Shown here in pieces: positions 51,013 through 58,066 of a stretch of DNA of 64,000 bases. Below the pieces are notes generated by a model, which saw only the letters and a program-made list of their open reading frames with translations, was not told the DNA's origin and made no database searches. The DNA is taken from contig CAYUVH010000039.1 in the NCBI GenBank assembly GCA_964448135.1, positions 124,001 to 188,000 on the forward strand, written 5' to 3'. The stretch is from CAYUVH01 sp964448135. Its GTDB lineage: Bacteria; Verrucomicrobiota; Verrucomicrobiia; Limisphaerales; UBA8199. The first letter of the stretch is position 1; each line of letters starts with the position of its first letter. Both the position numbers and the translations under genes were made by a program.

Positions 51013-52910
51013 CAACGAAGCCGGTTTACCCGGTAGTAACCCACTCGGCCCCCGACGCCGACATTCATCGAATCCACAGTTCCCGCAGCAAAACGCGGCG
51101 GCCCGACGTTGCTCCAGACCGTCATATTACTGGAAATCTGGGGCTGATAAACCAGGCCCGGCTCGGTGTTCCAATCCAGGAATAAGCCCTGGGGCGTCGG
51201 GCGCGGCTTGACTACCAGCACACTCGTCTTGAGCGTGGGATTCGTCCCGGCGCGGAATTCATCCAGCGTCGTCGCCCCGTCCCCATCGCCATCGGCCATC
51301 GGCGCGGGCCAGGCGAAAATATCACTTCCGTAATACCGGAGCATCCACTCATACGGAATGCCGCCCCAGCTCAACGTGCCGTAAGTCGTATTTGTGGTCG
51401 CTGCCGAGAGCGGAGACCGCCGCCCATTACCCAGCACGTAAGCCAGTTGGTAGTAATAAGGGGTGGAAGCCGCCAAATTGGTCGCCGTCCACCACGTATT
51501 GGTCGTGATCCCCACTGGCGTCGGGAAGCCATTGGCGTAGACTTCATAGTTCGTGACCGCGTATCCGGACACTGCCGTCCACGAGACGGCCAGCGCGTTT
51601 GAACTGATAACATTGACATATGGCGCGCCCGGAGGCGCCAGCGGTTGAAGATCCGTCCCGAAGCGTTGAGCATACAAATCCATCCCGTTGACGATGCTCG
51701 AAAATCCGCACCAGAGGGTCAGAAAGCGACCGTTCCCATCGCACGAAACCGTGGGCTGATATTGGCTGTTCAATATCGTCGTATTGATGCGTTGTTCAGT
51801 CCCGGAAAACGAGCCGTCGCCCTGCAGGAACTGCCCGTACACCCCTTCCCGTGAACCATCCTGGCCAAAACTCGTCCAGACTACCATGAAATCGTTGCCG
51901 TTCGCCGCCGCCTTCGGCCCAATCTGGTCCCCGGCGATCGTGCTATTGATCCGTCGCACCACTCCGGAGCTGGCTCCCCCCGGATACGGGCGGGCGAAAA
52001 CATCCCAGCCGTTGATGACGCTCGACATGTCCCGCTCACCCCAAGTTACCAAATATCCTCCGCTCGGGCCCGCCACGACGTGCGGATTGGCACAGATGTT
52101 CGTACCGGTATTGACCCGGAACTCCCCGCCGGAGGGTACGCCATTCGATGTGAACAGCCGCGCGTAAATATCAATGCTAGCTAGACCCGTGTTCGGGTCG
52201 GAGAATTGTTCTCCCTCGGAAACCCAGACCACGATAAATCCGCCGGTGCTCAACGCGGCAATGGCCGGCGTACGCTGGTTGTAAGTCGTGAACTGATTGA
52301 TCAAAAATTCGCTGCCAATCTTCGTGCCTGTCGGGGAAAGCAATTGGGCATAAACATCCTGCAAGCTGTTCGCCGCGAATTGCCCAAAGCTGCCCCACAC
52401 TACTGCCACGTTACCGTTGGCGAGCGTCGCCACCGCCGGGTTGACCTTGGACTTGTTCGTATACGTGTTCACCCGAACATCATTCGTCGGCGTCGTCCAC
52501 GTACCGTTCGTATTCAGAAAACGGGCGTAAATACTCTGAAATCCCTGCCGGCCTCCCTGCCACACAAACGCCGCCGCGCCATTCTTCAACAGCGCCACCT
52601 GCGGCCGCTCCTGGTCGTTTGTTCCCGTCGAATTTACGCGAAACGACGAAAGCGTCCCCGACAAAGTGCTGTCCAGCTTCCGCGCACTGATGCCGAAGCC
52701 GTTGCCATCCGTGATGTTGTCTTCCCAGACGACATAGCCTCCGGATGGGGCGATTTGCAGCTGAGGATGGACCTGGTCCCCGGGCAGGATTCCAACCAGG
52801 TTATACTCCAACCCATTCGTTATATAACTGGATTGAGCTGAAGCTAGGGAGGGCAAGATTGCCACGAGACATCCCCCCAGAATTCCCCGCGCGAAGAAAG
52901 ACAACGGCAT
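51012..52910 (-). CDS. 632-residue secreted protein: seven-repeat propeller, fibronectin type III, C-terminal module
   Basis: A signal peptide (cleavage near L-A-S-A-Q, about 25) is followed by seven repeats over about 35-430, each with a P-x-V-A-x-L-x-N-G-x-x-V-V-W core and an I-Y-A-R-x-L strand, which suggests one seven-bladed beta-propeller. A fibronectin type III domain follows (about 435-515: L-A-V-S-W-T-A-V-S-G-Y, then Y-Y-Y-Q-L-A-Y-V), then a short D-x-D-x-D-G-type calcium motif (D-G-D-G-D-G-A-T-T-L-D-E-F) and the C-terminal module ending G-Y-Y-R-V. It is the first of five exported proteins behind the secretin genes, with a 60-base gap from the split secretin's second half. Confidence 0.85.
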   Translation of the reverse strand: MPLSFFARGILGGCLVAILPSLASAQSSYITNGLEYNLVGILPGDQVHPQLQIAPSGGYVVWEDNITDGNGFGISARKLDSTLSGTLSSFRVNSTGTNDQERPQVALLKNGAAAFVWQGGRQGFQSIYARFLNTNGTWTTPTNDVRVNTYTNKSKVNPAVATLANGNVAVVWGSFGQFAANSLQDVYAQLLSPTGTKIGSEFLINQFTTYNQRTPAIAALSTGGFIVVWVSEGEQFSDPNTGLASIDIYARLFTSNGVPSGGEFRVNTGTNICANPHVVAGPSGGYLVTWGERDMSSVINGWDVFARPYPGGASSGVVRRINSTIAGDQIGPKAAANGNDFMVVWTSFGQDGSREGVYGQFLQGDGSFSGTEQRINTTILNSQYQPTVSCDGNGRFLTLWCGFSSIVNGMDLYAQRFGTDLQPLAPPGAPYVNVISSNALAVSWTAVSGYAVTNYEVYANGFPTPVGITTNTWWTATNLAASTPYYYQLAYVLGNGRRSPLSAATTNTTYGTLSWGGIPYEWMLRYYGSDIFAWPAPMADGDGDGATTLDEFRAGTNPTLKTSVLVVKPRPTPQGLFLDWNTEPGLVYQPQISSNMTVWSNVGPPRFAAGTVDSMNVGVGGRVGYYRVNRLR

Positions 52911-52970
52911 AAAGTCGAGCCTAAGTTAGCAGACGCATAAACTTTTGTCCACGAGACGTCATGAGGAAAT

Positions 52971-53645
52971 TTACGGAGTCGCTGTGTTGATGTTGGGAGT
53001 CGTGGGCACCGCAGTCGGATTCGAAATCACCGGCCCCGGCGGCTGCACCGGAATGGACGTCATGGCAAAAGGCATTTCGTCGGGCGCATGAAGCTTGTTG
53101 CCCGCCGGATCAATGATGGTTGGCGTCACAAAAATCATCAGGTTCTTCTTTTCCACCGTCTTGATTTCGCTGCGGAACAAACGGCCCACCACCGGCAGGT
53201 CGCCCAGCACCGGCACTTTATCCTTCGAACTGGCGGTGTTGTCCGAAATCAGGCCGCCCAGCACGACCGTCTGGCCGTCCCAAACGTTGACGGTCGCCGT
53301 CACCTGGCGCACCCGGAAGCGCGGCAGCACCGTCGGCACCACCACCACACCCTGCAATCCCGCGCCGTTCACGGCCAGGTTCGCCGGCGCCGGGTCATAA
53401 CCCACAAACTCCGTAAGCGTCGGAATGAGCGTCAGGTTCACGGTGTAGCCATCCGAGAGCACGCACGGCAACACGTCCAGCACCGGTCCCAGCTCCATCT
53501 GCTGCGGAATAGGATACACAAACGGCGTGCCCGGGTTGTTATTCACGACCTGCGCCTCCAGGCGTGGAGCCATCGCCAGGGTGGCCAGCAGCAAAGCCGC
53601 CAGCCAACGGCGCTTCATCAGGGTGGAAAGTTGGTTGTTCATCAT
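52971..53645 (-). CDS. separate C-terminal half of a secretin with its own signal peptide
   Basis: 224 residues from the ATG at 53645, preceded by AAAGGA at 5-base spacing, a strong ribosome site. A signal peptide runs to about 31 (K-R-R-W-L-A-A-L-L-L-A-T-L-A, then L-E-A-Q). The rest is the pore-forming part of a secretin: G-P-V-L-D-V-L-P-C-V-L-S-D-G-Y-T-V-N-L-T-L near 50-72, the hallmark V-P-V-L-G-D-L-P-V-V-G-R-L-F-R-S near 145-160, and K-K-N-L-M-I-F-V-T-P-T-I-I near 168-180. Normal secretins carry this in one chain with the N-domains. Here it is separated from the preceding gene by 30 bases and would have to join it in the outer membrane. The tail is Pro/Thr-rich. Confidence 0.85.
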   Translation of the reverse strand: MMNNQLSTLMKRRWLAALLLATLAMAPRLEAQVVNNNPGTPFVYPIPQQMELGPVLDVLPCVLSDGYTVNLTLIPTLTEFVGYDPAPANLAVNGAGLQGVVVVPTVLPRFRVRQVTATVNVWDGQTVVLGGLISDNTASSKDKVPVLGDLPVVGRLFRSEIKTVEKKNLMIFVTPTIIDPAGNKLHAPDEMPFAMTSIPVQPPGPVISNPTAVPTTPNINTATP

Positions 53646-53675
53646 GTCGGTCCTTTCTTGGATGGGATTCGAATA

Positions 53676-56165
53676 TTATTTGGCCAGCTTGCTGAGCGCC
53701 GCTTCCAGTTTTTCCAGCCGCTGTTTCATCGCGGCCAGTTCGGCGTCCTTGGCCTGCAGCTGCGCCGAGGTCTGCTTCACTTGCGCTTCCAGCTTCGTAT
53801 TCTTCTCGTTCAAAGCCTTGATCGCCGTAAGCGCTATACCGTTGGCGTCCACTACGGCAATCTGCTTGTCCGTCGCGCCCAAGTTGAAGGCCGCGCGGAA
53901 ATCCTGGGCCATCGGACCGATATGACGCGTCCCGGCTTCCGCCTTGTAGCTCCATTCCGTGATCGGCAGGGTCGCCACTTTCGCCAGCACTTCCTGCGGG
54001 TCCACTTCGACGAAATCCTGCTTCACGTTGCGATCGCTGGTGGTGGTGCCACCGCCCACGTTGCCGATCGCCTGGCTGAAGTCGTAATCCACGATGATCG
54101 TCTGGACATCGGTCGCCTTCATCTGTGCCTGCCGGCCGCTGATGATCGTGACCTCCGGCGAACTCAACTCATCCGCGCCCGTGCGTTGTTCGATGGCCTT
54201 GATTACCACGCGGAATTGCGGATCGGTCAGGATCCCCGTGAGGGTGAAGAGCGCATTTTGCGGATTTCGCAAGCCACCGGTCACCAACTGGTCCGTGGAG
54301 GAAGGCGCGATCGCTGTGCCGCCCAACACGTTGCCCGGGAAGGTGCCCAATGGATTTGCCGGCGAGGGTGTGCCATTCATTGATGGCGCCGTTCCGCCCT
54401 GTGCGCCGATGGTCTTGTTATTCATCAGCGTATTGCCCAGGTACCAGTCAAATCCAAGGCCCTTGTTGTCAATCTGCGAAACCTCGATGAAACGCGCCTT
54501 CACATTAACCTGCGGTGGCAGCGTATTCAGCACCTGGATCGCCGAATCAATGAGGTCCAGATCCGCCAGCGAGGCACGCACGAACAGCTCGCCTTTGCGG
54601 TCATTGAAAAACACGGCCTTCGGCGGCGCCAGATCCACGCCGACCGCCTCGAAGAATTCGCGGGCCGCCAGATTCACCGTCGAGGTGCTGTTCGTATGCG
54701 TCAAGAACTTGAGGCCGCCGCCGCTTTGGCTCGACCCGCCACCGCCACTCCGCCCGCCGCTCACTCCGCCTGGTGAGGGAAGTACGCGCGAAACGATCGC
54801 ACCGAGTACGGATTGGCCGCTGCTACTGCTGGAACTGCGACCGCCACCGCCACCGCCGCCACCGCCGCCCGAGCTCGAATCTGTTTCGCCAAACACAAAT
54901 GCACTTACGCTCTCCAAACCCTGGTAAAACGTGTTCGGATCCACCTTGAACGTCCGCGTGTAAAGTGGCGGCGTCTCGTGGGCCTTGAGCGAAAACACGA
55001 TCGCATAATCCTCCACCGAATACTTCAGCGGCCGCGGTGAAACCATTACGATTGCCCGCAGCACGTCTTCCAGCCGCACATCGGTCAGCGCCGGATCAAT
55101 CTTAATCTGCAACTCACCCGGATCGATGGATTCGGCCGGCGCCGCCGCCGCCACGGGCAGGCCCGTCGCCGGATCCACCGTGGTCGCTCCGCCCGCCGCC
55201 CCGGCACCGGGATCCACGTTGGCATTGATGATGAAATTGAGGCCGCGCTTCTCCGGGTCGCGCTTCTTCGCTTCATCATTGAGGTTCGCCACGACTTCGG
55301 ACAGTGGCAGGTTTACATACTTGACCGTGTCCAGCCGGATGCGGTCCAGCTTCACATAGATGGCCTGACGTCCCGAGCCGGTGAACACCAGGTTCGTCTT
55401 CGCATAAGGATTGGGCACCGGCAGCAGATCACGCCGGATCGGCGTGCTCCAGGCATCCTCCACCTGCGCCAGTTGCTGGCGATTGGCCGCTTGGTGGAAG
55501 CTCTGCGCCTGGGCGAATTTTGCCTCCTGGATCAAGCTGATGTAATACCAGGCCGCCTGGTTGTTCGGTTCCTTGCGCAGGGCCTGGCGGAATTTGACTT
55601 CCGATTGGTCCAGCTTGCCCGCTTCATACAACACCTTGCCGTCTTGCAACAGCGTGCTCACCAAAATATGGTCGGTAGCCGCGTCCTTGATCACCGCCTG
55701 CGTCTCGGGGTCGGGCTTGGAGCCCAGCGATTCCGCGAGCAGTTCGTCGTTCTTGCGCTTGAATGCCATGGCGTCCGGATTGCCCGGGTTGACGTTCAGG
55801 ACGGTCTTCACCTGGCGGTCCGCCTCATTGTAATCCCCCCGGCTCTGCGCGGCCTGCGCCAGCGCCATCCGCGTCCGGAACACTCCCTCGCGCACCTGCT
55901 GGGCTTCGGCTTGCACGTTTTCGATGCCGATCTTTTGCACCAGGTCCCAGGCGTCGCCATAAATCTTCGCAGCCAGCGGCACCTCGTGGCGCGCCTCCGC
56001 GGCGGCGGCATCGTTTAATTTTTGCCGCAACTGGATGCGGTTGGCCTCGCGGTAGACCGCCTGGTTGATGGCAGTCTGCTCGGCGCTTTCCTGCGCGGAG
56101 GAAGCCACCGGGCTGGCCAGCAAAGTGGACAAGACAAAGGAGGAAACAACGGCTTTGACTTTCAT
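53676..56165 (-). CDS. N-terminal half of a PilQ/GspD-type secretin ending in a peptidase S74 chaperone domain
   Basis: 829 residues from the ATG at 56165 (M-K-V-K-A-V-V-S-S-F-V-L-S signal peptide). TPR-like helices at about 50-200 are followed by secretin N-type domains (about 255-420), a poly-Gly/Ser linker (about 420-490) and the first part of the secretin domain (about 540-695, with V-N-V-K-A-R-F-I-E-V and S-S-P-E-V-T-I-I-S-G-R-Q-A-Q-M). At S710 it switches to S-D-R-N-V-K-Q-D-F ... H-I-G-P-M-A-Q-D-F ... V-D-A-N-G-I-A-L-T-A-I-K-A-L-N, a peptidase S74 intramolecular chaperone, and ends in a coiled coil. The order matches Amuc_1098 of Akkermansia, which encodes the secretin of that cluster. 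The chaperone graft is the oddity. Confidence 0.86.
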   Translation of the reverse strand: MKVKAVVSSFVLSTLLASPVASSAQESAEQTAINQAVYREANRIQLRQKLNDAAAAEARHEVPLAAKIYGDAWDLVQKIGIENVQAEAQQVREGVFRTRMALAQAAQSRGDYNEADRQVKTVLNVNPGNPDAMAFKRKNDELLAESLGSKPDPETQAVIKDAATDHILVSTLLQDGKVLYEAGKLDQSEVKFRQALRKEPNNQAAWYYISLIQEAKFAQAQSFHQAANRQQLAQVEDAWSTPIRRDLLPVPNPYAKTNLVFTGSGRQAIYVKLDRIRLDTVKYVNLPLSEVVANLNDEAKKRDPEKRGLNFIINANVDPGAGAAGGATTVDPATGLPVAAAAPAESIDPGELQIKIDPALTDVRLEDVLRAIVMVSPRPLKYSVEDYAIVFSLKAHETPPLYTRTFKVDPNTFYQGLESVSAFVFGETDSSSGGGGGGGGGGRSSSSSSGQSVLGAIVSRVLPSPGGVSGGRSGGGGSSQSGGGLKFLTHTNSTSTVNLAAREFFEAVGVDLAPPKAVFFNDRKGELFVRASLADLDLIDSAIQVLNTLPPQVNVKARFIEVSQIDNKGLGFDWYLGNTLMNNKTIGAQGGTAPSMNGTPSPANPLGTFPGNVLGGTAIAPSSTDQLVTGGLRNPQNALFTLTGILTDPQFRVVIKAIEQRTGADELSSPEVTIISGRQAQMKATDVQTIIVDYDFSQAIGNVGGGTTTSDRNVKQDFVEVDPQEVLAKVATLPITEWSYKAEAGTRHIGPMAQDFRAAFNLGATDKQIAVVDANGIALTAIKALNEKNTKLEAQVKQTSAQLQAKDAELAAMKQRLEKLEAALSKLAK

Positions 56166-56202
56166 TATGGGTGCGGTTGCGGTGGTTGACTTGTCCGCGC
56201 GG

Positions 56203-57006
56203 TCACGGCGCGGCACTCGACTTCACGGTCCATTTCTTCTGATTAGATTTAGCCTGCAGTGTGACTTCATTCTGCTGGATTGCAACGATATTGTACTCTT
56301 CACCATTGAACGCCAACAGCGGCAGGGAATCTTTGCGGCGGTTGAGCCACGTTTTGTTTTCGGGTGCGTACTTCAGGTCGGCGAGGTACCCGTCGATGCG
56401 TTTGAACGGCTGTTCTTTGGTCACGGGCGCCCGTTCACCCGTGTCGTTCAATTGCAGAACCAACTGCGCCGGCTCGTCCGGCTTGCCCTTTACTTCCACC
56501 AGCGTGAAGAGGTCCTTCTTGTCGTTCAACCGGCAGGTCGTCTGTTTTTTAATGCGGTCGCTCGACTTGGCCGCCGCCTCCCGCTGCACGCCGATCGTAT
56601 AACTCACCGCGTTATCCGACGCCACGTTCACCGAGTCCAGCGTCAGGGTGAGATACAGTGGGCTGGTCTTCAGGATCGTCACTGCGTTCGGCCCGATGTT
56701 CCGCTCGTCAAACTTCAACAGCCGCCCGTCGGGGGTCCTTTGCCAGGGCACCGGGTTGAACAAGCGGTTGGTCGAGGACAAATCCAGCGAGGCCGTCTGG
56801 GCCAGGCGCTTGACCGCCCCTTCGGAAATCGTCATGTCCAGGTTGGACAGCGCCTTGACCGGGCGGCTGATGATCCTGCTGCGCTCATCCTCCAGGGCGG
56901 CGCGCTCGCTCCCAATCTTGAAGGGCAGCATCGCCGCCGCCGCTCCCAACCCCAGCAGCACCACTCCCAGGAGCACCTTCTCGTAATTTTTCTTGAGGAA
57001 TTCCAT
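56203..57006 (-). CDS. Amuc_1099-like inner-membrane pilus assembly protein
   Basis: 267 residues: a short cytosolic N-terminus (M-E-F-L-K-K-N-Y-E-K), one membrane helix (about 10-30) and a periplasmic domain of mixed beta character. It ends with a PilP/GspC-like small domain (F-K-R-I-D-G-Y near 205, then E-Y-N-I-V-A-I-Q-Q-N-E-V-T-L-Q). Proteins in this slot link the inner-membrane PilM-N-O platform to the secretin. It lies 1 base behind the Amuc_1100-like gene and 37 bases before the secretin gene. The assignment rests mainly on gene order in the verrucomicrobial cluster. Confidence 0.7.
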   Translation of the reverse strand: MEFLKKNYEKVLLGVVLLGLGAAAAMLPFKIGSERAALEDERSRIISRPVKALSNLDMTISEGAVKRLAQTASLDLSSTNRLFNPVPWQRTPDGRLLKFDERNIGPNAVTILKTSPLYLTLTLDSVNVASDNAVSYTIGVQREAAAKSSDRIKKQTTCRLNDKKDLFTLVEVKGKPDEPAQLVLQLNDTGERAPVTKEQPFKRIDGYLADLKYAPENKTWLNRRKDSLPLLAFNGEEYNIVAIQQNEVTLQAKSNQKKWTVKSSAAP

Positions 57007-57007
57007 T

Positions 57008-58063
57008 TTACTTCGCGTTGGCCGCCGGGCTCAGCAGCTTCACCAGCTGGATGGACATCGTCACGGTCAACTGTTTCTGGTCCAGCACAGTCTGCAATCC
57101 GCCGCGACTCGCCGCAGAGGCGGCAGCGACGGCGGGCGTCTGCGCGTAAACCGGCGGCGGCGCCACCGGACGGGGAGTGGGACGCGATGGCATCGCCCCG
57201 CCGTAGCGATCATCCGCTGTCTCACCGCCTGGCGGCCGCATCGGCCTGGCCGGCGGCGCAGTCACGGGTTGCACATACTGCGGCACCATGGCGGTCATCG
57301 TCTGGGTCTCGGACGCCGCCGCGGGCGGAACCACATCCACATTGACCGTCTTCACAATAAACCCATACGGCGAGCTGGCAAAGCCCATCAGCACCCCCGC
57401 CAATTCCTGGCTGAAACCGCGAAAAGTAACCTCATAAGGCGTGAGCACCGCCAGATCATTCGTCACCGACCTCTGGTCCAGGTAATCGCTGGCTGAACCT
57501 TCCGCGTCGGTGGGCGAAACCCGCTCCCGACGCACGCGGTCCATGTAATTTACCTTCGCCGTAAATAAAATATCCGTGATCGCCTTGACCTCTCCCAGTT
57601 GCGTCGAGAGCGGCGCGAGGCTTCCCGGTGGGAAGGACAACGCCTGCTTCTCGGCGTTGAACGAAAACGCATACGTCGGGGGCAGGCCCACGCTCGCGTT
57701 GGTCGCATCGCGCTGCAGTTGATCAATCGTCCGGCTCAGCGCCGCTGAGAAGTCATGGTCCGTGATCTTGGCTCCCTCGGGGATCGGCGGAATCTTCTGG
57801 AAATACTTGCGCGACTGTTTGATGAATTCCCGAATCTGCTGCTCCTGCTCCCGCGCCGTCTTGATGTTGTCCACCTTGTCGTTGCCCGGATGCGGACTTT
57901 GCTTGGTCAGCGAGTCCAGCTCCGCATACTCCGCGTGAAGCTTCTCCACCAGCTCGTTGTTGGCATTGTAGTTGGAGTAGAGATACCACCCCGCCACGCC
58001 CATCAACATCAGGGCGAAGATCGTCCCAACCAGAAACCACAGGTTACGCTTGATCCACTCCAT
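57008..58063 (-). CDS. Amuc_1100-like (PilO-type) envelope protein
   Basis: 351 residues: a membrane helix (about 8-30), a coiled-coil region (about 32-90), an alpha/beta domain (about 95-255) with P-Y-E-V-T-F-R-G-F-S-Q-E-L-A-G-V-L-M-G-F, a Pro/Ala-rich linker (about 260-320) and a final strand (T-V-T-M-S-I-Q-L-V-K-L-L). This order, and the place between a PilM gene and a secretin gene, matches Amuc_1100 of Akkermansia, a PilO-like part of its type IV pilus-like cluster. It is 33 residues longer than my recollection of Amuc_1100, mostly in the linker. Direct sequence identity could not be measured. Confidence 0.72.
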   Translation of the reverse strand: MEWIKRNLWFLVGTIFALMLMGVAGWYLYSNYNANNELVEKLHAEYAELDSLTKQSPHPGNDKVDNIKTAREQEQQIREFIKQSRKYFQKIPPIPEGAKITDHDFSAALSRTIDQLQRDATNASVGLPPTYAFSFNAEKQALSFPPGSLAPLSTQLGEVKAITDILFTAKVNYMDRVRRERVSPTDAEGSASDYLDQRSVTNDLAVLTPYEVTFRGFSQELAGVLMGFASSPYGFIVKTVNVDVVPPAAASETQTMTAMVPQYVQPVTAPPARPMRPPGGETADDRYGGAMPSRPTPRPVAPPPVYAQTPAVAAASAASRGGLQTVLDQKQLTVTMSIQLVKLLSPAANAK

Positions 58064-58066
58064 ACG

